This document shows, one piece after another, positions 6,781 to 14,535 of a stretch of 32,928 nucleotides of DNA (positions are counted from its first letter, which is position 1; the number at the start of each line of letters is the position of its first letter). The position numbers and the translations under genes were made by a program. A model generated the notes under the pieces. That model was given only the letters and a program-made list of their open reading frames with translations, was not told the origin of the DNA and made no database searches. This stretch comes from Planctomycetota bacterium (GTDB taxonomy: Bacteria; Planctomycetota; Brocadiia; Brocadiales; Brocadiaceae). The stretch covers positions 1-32,928 of the forward strand of contig JACRII010000067.1 of assembly GCA_016235875.1 (NCBI GenBank), written 5' to 3'.

Positions 6781-7815
6781 TCATGATGGCATCCTCTGAT
6801 TACATTGAAGATGGAGGATTTTTGTTATCATATTCTCAAGCAGTAAAGTAATGTTGGCATTATAATCAAGATATTCAAGTGACGTCTTGATGGTATTCAA
6901 AATACGGAATAACACATCTTCAGACAGCGACCGGCTTCTTGTGGCTAATGCATCCCTCCAATCGGTATGATAAACAGGCAAATCATCGCTCCCTATTTTG
7001 CAGACAAGCAAGTCACGGTAATACATAAGAAATGAGAACAGGAGTTCCTTAACGTACGAACGTTTCTCTTCCAAAATATCTAAATCCTGGATATGCCATT
7101 CATTGAACAATTCTTTTGAAAAAGTCAAATTGTCATTAATTTCTAATTTCAAAAGCCGGTCAACAAGCCAGTTTTTCTTTTCAAGGGCATGTGTACCAGA
7201 AAGCAGGGTTGCCCTTTCTATGCTGCCATTGGAAATGAATGCCAGCCGTTCTGCCTGTTTATCATCCAATTTAAAGTGGTTTACGAGGATATTTTTTACG
7301 ACGGCTGCAGATAAAGGGGAAAACCTTATAATTTGACACCTTGACCGTATTGTTTCTCTGACAGATTCAAGAGATGTTACGATGAGTATGATAATGGCAT
7401 ACGAAGGAGGCTCTTCCAGCGTTTTCAACAAACAGTTGGAAGCTTCCTCGTTCATCTTATCCGCAGACTGGATAATTACCATTTTATATTGGGATTCCAA
7501 AGGTTTGACCTTCAGGACATCCTGAAGGTATTTTAATTGTTCTATTTTAATCACCCTGCTGTTTTTTTCAGGCAGTATAAAAAATAAATCTGAGAAATTA
7601 TCGCTGGTGATTCTTTGACAATTATTGCAGGTGTCACACGCCTCCGGAGCGGGATGTTTACAAAATATTGCCTTTGCAAGTTCTCTGGAAAATGAGGTTT
7701 TGCCCACACCTTCCTGACCTGCAAAAATATAAGCGTGCGCCAGGTGGTTATTTCTGATAGCACTTTGAAATAATTCTACAACACGCTCTTGGCAGGCTAC
7801 ACTTTTAAAAGACAT
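6781..7815 (-). CDS. holB: DNA polymerase III subunit delta' (clamp loader)
   Basis: A 344-residue AAA+ clamp-loader subunit that with tau/gamma and delta places the sliding clamp on primed DNA. The Walker A-like loop is GQEGVGKT (33-40). Four cysteines (Cys52, 60, 63, 66) form the zinc module typical of DnaX/HolB proteins. NCLLKTLEEPP and the sensor/arginine-finger SRCQ motif (ETIRSRCQ) follow in the expected order. Length fits the family (about 330). Many delta' proteins have lost ATP binding, but here the P-loop looks intact. The gene lies 106 bp downstream of the lipoyl-domain gene on the same strand and may be read from that promoter. Confidence 0.87.
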   Translation of the reverse strand: MSFKSVACQERVVELFQSAIRNNHLAHAYIFAGQEGVGKTSFSRELAKAIFCKHPAPEACDTCNNCQRITSDNFSDLFFILPEKNSRVIKIEQLKYLQDVLKVKPLESQYKMVIIQSADKMNEEASNCLLKTLEEPPSYAIIILIVTSLESVRETIRSRCQIIRFSPLSAAVVKNILVNHFKLDDKQAERLAFISNGSIERATLLSGTHALEKKNWLVDRLLKLEINDNLTFSKELFNEWHIQDLDILEEKRSYVKELLFSFLMYYRDLLVCKIGSDDLPVYHTDWRDALATRSRSLSEDVLFRILNTIKTSLEYLDYNANITLLLENMITKILHLQCNQRMPS

Positions 7816-7921
7816 GAAAAATTATGATTTGAATTAACGGTAAAACTAATGCTTTATAAATATAATGAATAAGCACTGCAAGGAATGGTAATTTAAAGGT
7901 AATTGAAAATTTTTCTTATTC

Positions 7922-8224
7922 TTATTCTTCTTCTTCCTCCTCCTCCTCCTCCTCTTCTTCTTCTTCTTCTTCCTCCTCTTCTTCCTCGGTTTCGAGTATA
8001 GCCACAATATCACCAACCTTCACTACGTCACCCTCTTGTGCAAGAATTTCTACCAATCTCCCCGATATTGGGGCAGTGATGTTAAAAGTTGTTTTTTCTG
8101 TGATCATTTCAACAATATCTTCACCTTCTTCAACTTCCTCATCTTCCTCGATATACCAAAAAGAAACTGTTGCTTCGTCTCCGTTGTTTTCATCTACATC
8201 AGGTAATTCTACTTCGACTCTCAT
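7922..8224 (-). CDS. Free-standing lipoyl-domain protein with poly-Glu tail
   Basis: A 100-residue protein consisting of one lipoyl/biotinyl-type domain (residues 1-79) and an unbroken run of Glu at 80-100. The domain shows the family pattern: VELPDVDEN start, an acidic loop, the modification hairpin ITEKTTF with Lys44 as the likely lipoylated residue, then APISGRLVEILAQEGD and VGDIVAIL. The hairpin is closer to the E2-type ETDK than to biotin AMKM or to GcvH. It is not fused to a catalytic domain, so it would act as a mobile carrier or be a modification decoy. AAAGGAGAA lies six bases before the ATG. The whole protein is very acidic even before the tail. No E1/E2 partner gene is nearby; glycine-cleavage P-protein genes are 16 kb away. 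Confidence 0.8.
   Translation of the reverse strand: MRVEVELPDVDENNGDEATVSFWYIEEDEEVEEGEDIVEMITEKTTFNITAPISGRLVEILAQEGDVVKVGDIVAILETEEEEEEEEEEEEEEEEEEEEE
7925..7987 (-). repeat. In-frame GAA/GAG triplet run coding the poly-Glu tail
   Basis: Twenty-one consecutive Glu codons, mixed GAA and GAG, run directly to the stop. This is a coding microsatellite: slippage by whole triplets would change only tail length, slippage by one base would change or extend the C-terminus. Confidence 0.85.
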
Positions 8225-8307
8225 ATAGGTTCTCCTTTATCGATGCAGTAGATCTATAAAAAAGTTTATGCTTAACAAAAGGTCTCCTTGTGTTTTTAAA
8301 GGACGGT

Positions 8308-8336
8308 ATTATACTTAACGGTAATTTGCTTGTCAA
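8308..8336 (-). promoter_or_regulatory. Consensus promoter of the lipoyl-domain gene
   Basis: On the minus strand, TTGACA (8336-8331) and TATAAT (8313-8308) are both perfect and 17 bp apart. The start site would lie near 8301, giving a leader of about 75 bases. The strength suggests an abundant protein. Confidence 0.8.
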
Positions 8337-9098
8337 GCATCAAGGTGAGAATACAAAATTATTTAAAAAGGTCGTTTTTATTGGTAATTTATAACTTCTT
8401 AACCCTTTTAATAATATAGATATAAAATAACTTGACTTAATTAAAAATATAGTTTAAAATCCCTTTTAATAAGTTAAATTTTTGTTGCATAATTTTAAGA
8501 AATTTTGCAATTTCCTGGAATTTTTTAGCATAATGCACCTTTGTGTTTATGTTAATAAAAGTAATAGAGAAGGTCGGGAAGGTTTGATCTCAGAAGGATG
8601 TCATTTATATTATTAGATTATTAATAAAAAATTGGAGAAATGAGAAAAACAGCATATTAGATGTTTTATAAAACGCATTTTATAGTTATGAAAAATTATT
8701 TTTCGATTTTCAGTGTGCTGTTTTGGTTTGGTGATTATCACTTAAAGATGGTCATTATGGATCTAAAAGAAATATTTTTTAATAAGTGCAATTTGGTTAA
8801 ATTAGGAAGCAGGGTACATAAATGGTGGTGTAGCTTTGTGTTTAAAATGTCTTACATGGCTATATTATCCAGGATACATACTATATTTTATGATACTCAC
8901 TTTTTAAGAAGTATTTCTATAAGATCGTAACCTTCATTTCTTTTCCGTTTAGATTGACATTTCTCTTCGGTCGTACCTCTCCAAAAGTTTCATCCAGCTT
9001 TACTTTTCCCGATCTTAGTTTCTCATTATCTTTTACAGGATGAAGATCGTTTTTATTTATTTCTGGAGGGGAGTCGATAGATCGGCTCACAAAATAAC
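8337..9098. other. Long AT-rich gap before rny
   Basis: About 760 bp without a supported gene. A possible plus-strand promoter lies at 8432-8460 (TTGACT, 17 bp, TAAAAT), far from any gene. An 89-codon open frame at 8661-8930 is dominated by Phe, Ile, Lys and Met as expected from AT-rich noise, and has no ribosome site. From about 8935 the composition becomes richer in G and C and may be the rny leader: GGAGGGGAG lies about 30 bases before the rny ATG, too far for normal initiation. Confidence 0.4.
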
Positions 9099-10655
9099 AT
9101 GCAAATATCCCAAATACTGATGTACCTCCCTATCCCCGCTTGTATTGCCCTTGGATACTTCATTTGTATCCTCGTTTACAGGAAAAGGCAATCGGCCAGC
9201 GAAAAAAAGCTAAAGCAACTCATTGAAGAATCAACGAGAGAGGCTGAAAAAGTTAAAAAAGAAGCCGAGCTTGCAGCAAAGGCCGAACTTTACCAGCGGA
9301 GGGAGGCTTTTGAGAAAGAAACGCAAGAAACCAGGATGGAATTGAAGCAGCAAGAAAGAAGATTAAGCAAAAGAGAAGACAACCTGGAACGCAAGATGGA
9401 GTTACTCACAAAGAAGGAAAGGTACATTGATACGCTTTCTTCTAACTTTGCCTTAAAAGAGAAAAAATTAGATGAAAAAAGACTCGAACTTGAGAAAGTC
9501 ATAGAAGAAGAAAATAATGCGCTCCTGAAGATATCTCATTTATCCAGGGAAGAAGCTGAAAAGCTTCTGTTGAGCCGGTTGGAAAAGGAACTCGACATCA
9601 AATGCGCTGAAGTGATTTCAAAAAAAATAACAGAGGCAAAAGAGAATGCGGAACAAAATGCCGCATCATTAATTAGTACGGCAATCCAAAGATGCGCCGC
9701 AACCCATACGGCTGAAAATATTGTAAGCTCGATAGAACTTCCCAATAACGAAATGAAAGGACGCATCATCGGACGTGAAGGGAGAAATATCCGAGCATTT
9801 GAAAAAGCGACCGGAATTGATGTTATTGTGGACGACACCCCTGGTGTAATCGTGCTTTCCGGGTTCGATAGTGTGCGACGTGAGATCGCAAGGCAGTCAA
9901 TGGAGAAATTGATCCTCGACGGCAGGATTCACCCTGCACATATTGAAGAAATTGTGAAAGAAACAGAAAAAGAAATTGAACAGGTTATCCAGGAAACAGG
10001 GAAGCAAACGTGTTTTGATTTGAGTATTCATAACGTTCACCCAGAGTTAATAAAACTGCTCGGCAGGCTTAAGTATAGAACGAGTTATGGGCAGAACCAG
10101 CTTCAGCATTCTATCGAAGTCAGTAACCTCATGGGTATTATTGCAGGTGAATTAAAACTGGACGTCCCGCTGGCTAAAAGATGCGGTCTTTTGCATGACA
10201 TCGGCAAGGCTATTGGTCCTGAAATGGAGGGTACACATGCCGTTGCTGGTGCAGACCTTGCAAAACGGTATGACGAAAGACCCGAAGTGGTGAACGCAAT
10301 AGGCGGCCATCATGAGGAAAAACCGGTTGAATCTATTTATACGGTGCTGGTGAGCGCAACTGACGCCATTTCAGCCGGAAGACCGGGGGCGAGAAGAGAG
10401 ACCTTAGAAAAATATATCAAACGACTTGAAAAACTCGAAAGTATAGCGACTTCTTTTAGCGGTGTCGAAAGCGCTTATGCCATTCAGGCAGGAAGAGAGG
10501 TGCGAATAATGGTGTGCCCTGACAAGGTAAATGATAAGATTGCCGCAAAGATGTGTTACGACATTGCCAGAGAAGTTGAATCACAGTTAGAGTACCCGGG
10601 CGAAGTCGTTGTTACGGTCATTCGAGAGACACGCTTTGTTGAACATGCAAAGTAG
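9099..10655 (+). CDS. rny: Ribonuclease Y
   Basis: A 518-residue membrane-anchored endoribonuclease that starts mRNA decay. Domains in order: N-terminal membrane helix (about residues 8-27), a long charged coiled coil (about 30-190), a KH RNA-binding domain (IIGREGRNIRAFEKATG, about 215-275) and an HD metal-dependent phosphodiesterase domain (HSIEVSNLMG..., LLHDIGKA, GGHHEE). Length matches the usual 510-520. The ATG at 9099 is the first start after an in-frame stop and has no good ribosome site next to it, which is unusual for a gene expected to be well expressed. The stop codon precedes the mnmG ATG by five bases, so the two are cotranscribed. Confidence 0.95.
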   Translation: MQISQILMYLPIPACIALGYFICILVYRKRQSASEKKLKQLIEESTREAEKVKKEAELAAKAELYQRREAFEKETQETRMELKQQERRLSKREDNLERKMELLTKKERYIDTLSSNFALKEKKLDEKRLELEKVIEEENNALLKISHLSREEAEKLLLSRLEKELDIKCAEVISKKITEAKENAEQNAASLISTAIQRCAATHTAENIVSSIELPNNEMKGRIIGREGRNIRAFEKATGIDVIVDDTPGVIVLSGFDSVRREIARQSMEKLILDGRIHPAHIEEIVKETEKEIEQVIQETGKQTCFDLSIHNVHPELIKLLGRLKYRTSYGQNQLQHSIEVSNLMGIIAGELKLDVPLAKRCGLLHDIGKAIGPEMEGTHAVAGADLAKRYDERPEVVNAIGGHHEEKPVESIYTVLVSATDAISAGRPGARRETLEKYIKRLEKLESIATSFSGVESAYAIQAGREVRIMVCPDKVNDKIAAKMCYDIAREVESQLEYPGEVVVTVIRETRFVEHAK

Positions 10656-10660
10656 TGTAT

Positions 10661-12475
10661 ATGCATACAGAATTTGATGTAATCGTGGTCGGGGCCGGGC
10701 ATGCAGGTTGTGAAGCGGCTCTTGCATCAGCACGGATGGGGATGAGCACGGCACTGCTCACGATAAATCTGGACACGATTGCACAGATGTCATGTAATCC
10801 CGCCATTGGCGGCCTTGCAAAGGGTCAATTAGTTCGGGAAATAGACGCCCTTGGCGGAGAGATGGCAAAGGTGGCTGATGAAACAGGCATCCAATTCCGC
10901 ATGCTCAACACCAAAAAAGGCCCCGCCGTCCATTCCCCCCGTGCACAGGCCGATAAAAAAGCCTATCAGTTTTCCATGAAGAATCGGGTGGAGAACCAAA
11001 GCAATCTTTTCTTAAGGCAGGAAATTGTTGACGACCTCATCGTCGATAATAAAAAAGCAATAGGGCTTATTGGCCAAAGTGGCATAAAATATAAAGCAAA
11101 GGCTGTTATCCTTACCACGGGCACATTCCTAAAAGGGCTTATTCATATTGGCGAATTTACGACCGCAGGCGGACGGATCGGAGAACTCTCATCCGAAAAA
11201 TTGTCAGATTCTTTACGGAGGAACGGGTTTGAGGTGGGGCGACTGAAGACAGGGACGTCTCCGCGTCTCAACGGACGTACCATTAATTATAAACCGCTAA
11301 CACCACAGTGCGGAGACGAAGATCCCCAACCTTTCTCATTTTCAACAGAAAAGATAGCCTGTTCTCAGGTCCCCTGTTATATTACATACACAAATCCTAC
11401 CACGCACAAAATTATTACGTCGAACCTGAACCGTGCACCACTCTATACCGGACAGATTAAGTCTGTGGGGCCACGATACTGTCCGTCATTAGAAGATAAG
11501 GTCGTTCATTTTTCAGGGAAAGACCAGCACCAGATATTTCTGGAACCTGAGGGTTTGAATACTTTAGAGGTTTATTGTAACGGCATATCTACCAGTATGC
11601 CTCATGACGTCCAGGAGGCTATCGTTCATTCTATTACCGGTTTGGAATCCGCTGAGATTGTGCGGTATGGTTATGCCATCGAATACGATTTTGTGCCGCC
11701 AACTCAGCTCCATCCGTCGTTAGAAACAAAACTTGTGGAAAACCTTTTTCATGCCGGTCAAATTAACGGAACCTCTGGTTACGAAGAAGCAGCAGCGCAG
11801 GGAATCATGGCTGGTATCAATGCGGTCTTAAAAATACAGGGAAAAGAACCTTTTGTCCTCGACCGTTCAGAAGCTTACATCGGTGTGCTCATTGATGATC
11901 TTGTTACAAAAGGCACGCAGGAACCGTATCGGATGTTTACGTCTCGCGCGGAATATCGGCTTCTCCTTCGACAGGACAATGCCGACAGAAGGTTAATGAA
12001 GTATGGATACCGTTATGGGCTTATTTCCGAACAGCAGTGGGGCAAATTACAGGAAAAAGAACGCACCATTACGGAGATTTTAACCTATATGGATAAAAAA
12101 ACCGTAGGACCGGATACTCTAACAAAGATATTGAGTCGTCCGGACAGAGGTTTTGATTCCTTGCTTACTGTAGATGACGGGCTTCGTCAAAGACAAATCT
12201 CAAACGAGATAAAAGAACAGGTGGAAATCGAGGTGAAATATAAGGGATACATATATCGCCAGCAGATACAAATAGAGAAGTTCAAAAAGATGGAAGATTA
12301 TAAAATTCCCCAGGGAATTGATTACTCCAAAATTCCTGAACTCAGAAAAGAATCTCGCCAGAAACTTTCCCAAATCCGTCCCATTTCTTTAGGGCAGGCG
12401 TCCCGTATTTCAGGGGTATCCCCAGCCGACATTTCAATTCTCATGATCTACGTTGCAGGGAAGATGAAAAAATAA
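10661..12475 (+). CDS. mnmG: tRNA uridine 5-carboxymethylaminomethyl synthase, FAD subunit
   Basis: A protein of 604 residues that works with MnmE to add carboxymethylaminomethyl to wobble U34 of certain tRNAs. It has the FAD dinucleotide loop VGAGHAG (residues 10-16), the family stretches CNPAIGG, MLNTKKGPAV and GPRYCPSLEDKV, and the C-terminal GQINGTSGYEEAAAQG and TSRAEYRLLLR. Length is slightly below the usual 620-630. I prefer ATG 10661 (MHTEFDVIVVG); a GTG at 10655 overlaps the rny stop and would add two residues. No strong ribosome site is seen, so translation is probably coupled to rny. Its stop codon touches the stop codon of rho on the other strand. Confidence 0.95.
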   Translation: MHTEFDVIVVGAGHAGCEAALASARMGMSTALLTINLDTIAQMSCNPAIGGLAKGQLVREIDALGGEMAKVADETGIQFRMLNTKKGPAVHSPRAQADKKAYQFSMKNRVENQSNLFLRQEIVDDLIVDNKKAIGLIGQSGIKYKAKAVILTTGTFLKGLIHIGEFTTAGGRIGELSSEKLSDSLRRNGFEVGRLKTGTSPRLNGRTINYKPLTPQCGDEDPQPFSFSTEKIACSQVPCYITYTNPTTHKIITSNLNRAPLYTGQIKSVGPRYCPSLEDKVVHFSGKDQHQIFLEPEGLNTLEVYCNGISTSMPHDVQEAIVHSITGLESAEIVRYGYAIEYDFVPPTQLHPSLETKLVENLFHAGQINGTSGYEEAAAQGIMAGINAVLKIQGKEPFVLDRSEAYIGVLIDDLVTKGTQEPYRMFTSRAEYRLLLRQDNADRRLMKYGYRYGLISEQQWGKLQEKERTITEILTYMDKKTVGPDTLTKILSRPDRGFDSLLTVDDGLRQRQISNEIKEQVEIEVKYKGYIYRQQIQIEKFKKMEDYKIPQGIDYSKIPELRKESRQKLSQIRPISLGQASRISGVSPADISILMIYVAGKMKK

Positions 12476-13810
12476 TTACGTAATATTCATCGTCATCAGA
12501 AATTCGGCGTTGGTCTTTGATTTTGCCAGCCTGTTTTTGAGCAGTTCCATGGCTTCGACGGGATTCATTTCATTGAGCACCTTTCGGAGCATCCACATAC
12601 GTTTGATTTCATCAGGGTTTACGATCAATTCTTCCTTTCGGGTGCCAGAACGGGTAATATCTATTGCGGGAAATAATCTGCGGTCTGCCAGTTTTCTGTC
12701 CAGATGAAGTTCCATATTGCCTGTGCCTTTAAACTCCTCGAAGATAACCTCATCCATCCTGCTCCCCGTATCTATCAAAGCTGTCGCGATAATCGTGAGA
12801 CTGCCGCCCTCTTCGATATTCCTTGCCGCACCAAAAAATCTCTTGGGTTTCTGGAGCGCACTGGCATCCACACCGCCTGAAAGGATTTTTCCGCTGTGAG
12901 GGACTTCGGTATTGTATGCACGTGCTAACCGGGTAATGGAGTCAAGCAAAACGACGACGTCCCTGCCGTATTCAACCATCCGCTTTGCCTTTTCAATTAC
13001 CATTTCGGCTATCTGGATGTGCCGACTGGCAGGTTCGTCAAATGTTGAGCCAATGACCTCAGCGTCAACGGACCGATCCATATCAGTTACCTCTTCAGGC
13101 CTTTCATCGATTAACAGGATAATCAAATAAACCTCAGGGTGATTCTTTGTAATACTGTTTGCAATTTTTTGTAGTAACACGGTTTTCCCCGTACGCGGAG
13201 GCGCTACAATTAAACCTCTTTGTCCCTTTCCGATAGGGGTAACCAGGTCCATAATCCTTGTTTCAAGCTCGGCGGAGTCTTTTTCTAAAAAGAGTCTTTC
13301 CGCGGGATGCAACGGTGTCAGATCATCAAAAACAATCTTTTCACCCATGATCTCCGGATTCTCAAAATTGATAGCCTCTACCCGCAACAATGCAAAGTAC
13401 CTCTCCGTATCCTTGGGCGGTCTGATCTGACCTGATACTACCGCTCCCGTCCTTATCCCAAATCGGCGGATTTGAGAAGGGGAGATGTAAATATCGTCAG
13501 GGCAGGGTAAGTAATTGTAATCCGGCGACCGTAAAAATCCAAATCCTTCCGGAAGCACCTCAACAACGCCCTCTCCGTACATAAGACCATTCTGATTGAC
13601 CCGTTCTTTAAGAATTTTAAAGATCAGGTCTTGTTTCTTTAACCCTGTGTACTCTTTAATGCCTTCTCTTTTTGCCGTATCCTGTAATTCTTTGATGGTC
13701 ATCTTTTGCAATTCAGTGATGTGCATTTCCCCTTTTTTTATTTCTTCGTATTTTTCGTTTGTTTCCTGATCTACTACTACAGGTTCTTTTTTACCGCTCG
13801 TTACTGCCAT
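12476..13810 (-). CDS. rho: Transcription termination factor Rho
   Basis: A 444-residue hexameric RNA helicase that ends transcription. Domains in order: N-terminal Rho helix-turn-helix ([21 protein letters not shown]), an OSB RNA-binding domain ([35 protein letters not shown]), then the RecA-type ATPase with Walker A (APPRTGKT, about residue 205) and Walker B ([16 protein letters not shown]). The Q-loop [20 protein letters not shown] is conserved. A Lys/Glu-rich start of about 30 residues precedes the N-terminal domain, a short extension compared with E. coli. A strong ribosome site, AAGGAGG, lies eight bases before the ATG. It is third in a polA-coaE-rho series, after a 113-bp gap. Confidence 0.95.
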   Translation of the reverse strand: MAVTSGKKEPVVVDQETNEKYEEIKKGEMHITELQKMTIKELQDTAKREGIKEYTGLKKQDLIFKILKERVNQNGLMYGEGVVEVLPEGFGFLRSPDYNYLPCPDDIYISPSQIRRFGIRTGAVVSGQIRPPKDTERYFALLRVEAINFENPEIMGEKIVFDDLTPLHPAERLFLEKDSAELETRIMDLVTPIGKGQRGLIVAPPRTGKTVLLQKIANSITKNHPEVYLIILLIDERPEEVTDMDRSVDAEVIGSTFDEPASRHIQIAEMVIEKAKRMVEYGRDVVVLLDSITRLARAYNTEVPHSGKILSGGVDASALQKPKRFFGAARNIEEGGSLTIIATALIDTGSRMDEVIFEEFKGTGNMELHLDRKLADRRLFPAIDITRSGTRKEELIVNPDEIKRMWMLRKVLNEMNPVEAMELLKNRLAKSKTNAEFLMTMNIT

Positions 13811-13839
13811 AAAATTTTCCTCCTTAATTATAAATTAGG

Positions 13840-13875
13840 TTTTGCCACAGAGGGCACAGAGAGCACAGAAGAAAA
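13840..13875. repeat. GGCACAGAG-type intergenic repeat
   Basis: A short purine-rich repeat (CCACAGAGGGCACAGAGAGC-like) lies in the coaE-rho gap. It resembles the CACAGATGAACACGG stretch near 31038. It may be a fragment of a dispersed element; no folding or coding role is seen. Confidence 0.3.
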
Positions 13876-13923
13876 TCCTCTGGGGTCCCGGTGACCTCTA
13901 TGGCTGTTTTTAAATTCCTTAAA

Positions 13924-14535
13924 CTAAATTTCTTCGATGTAGAGATGCCAGAACTCCTTTACTTGTCTAAAGGTGTTGTCTATCGTAAAATTATTATCAA
14001 TAATGTAATCTGCCTTCTTTTTTTTATCTTCCAAAGCCATTTGGAACCGTTCTCTTTTGTCTAATTCCTCCTCTTTCCAATGCCTGCTGATTCTGCTTCG
14101 CTCCAATCGGTGATCTCTGCTGGTATTTACAAAAACAATGAAATCACATATCAAGGAGAGATCTGATTCCTCTAACAATGCGGCATCGATAACAACAGCC
14201 TTTCGTCTCCCCTGCTTTTCAATTTCAGTAATTTTTGATTTTATCCGCTCAATGACGATGGGATGCAAGATGCTGCAGAGGTCATCTAAACAAGCCTTGT
14301 CCTGAAAGACAATTTCCGCAAGTCTTGAGCGATCAATTTTGCCGTAGATATCCTGAACCGTGTTTCCAAACCTTTCCACAATTTTATTTTTCAGTTCTTG
14401 CACAAGAAACAGTCGATGACACATCTCATCGGCATCGATATATTCAGACCCCAGGGAAGCAAGCATGCGACCTATGGTGCTCTTTCCGCTCGATATGCCG
14501 CCTGTTATGCCAATGATCTTGGGGTGACGGTTCAC
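13924..14535 (-). CDS. coaE: Dephospho-CoA kinase
   Basis: A 203-residue P-loop kinase that phosphorylates dephospho-CoA in the last step of coenzyme A synthesis. The P-loop is GITGGISSGKST near the start, followed by YIDADEMCH (substrate/base-contact region) and VVIDAALLEESDL, and the LID segment HRLERSRISRH. Length fits the family. It starts with GTG, and GTGA is shared with the stop codon of polA, a four-base overlap that indicates translational coupling. The polA-coaE order is a common bacterial pairing. Confidence 0.92.
   Translation of the reverse strand: MNRHPKIIGITGGISSGKSTIGRMLASLGSEYIDADEMCHRLFLVQELKNKIVERFGNTVQDIYGKIDRSRLAEIVFQDKACLDDLCSILHPIVIERIKSKITEIEKQGRRKAVVIDAALLEESDLSLICDFIVFVNTSRDHRLERSRISRHWKEEELDKRERFQMALEDKKKKADYIIDNNFTIDNTFRQVKEFWHLYIEEI

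Noticed and set aside
8661-8930. 89-codon plus-strand frame in the gap before rny
   Set aside because: Composition is Phe/Ile/Lys/Met rich as expected of AT-rich random sequence; no ribosome site, motif or partner.
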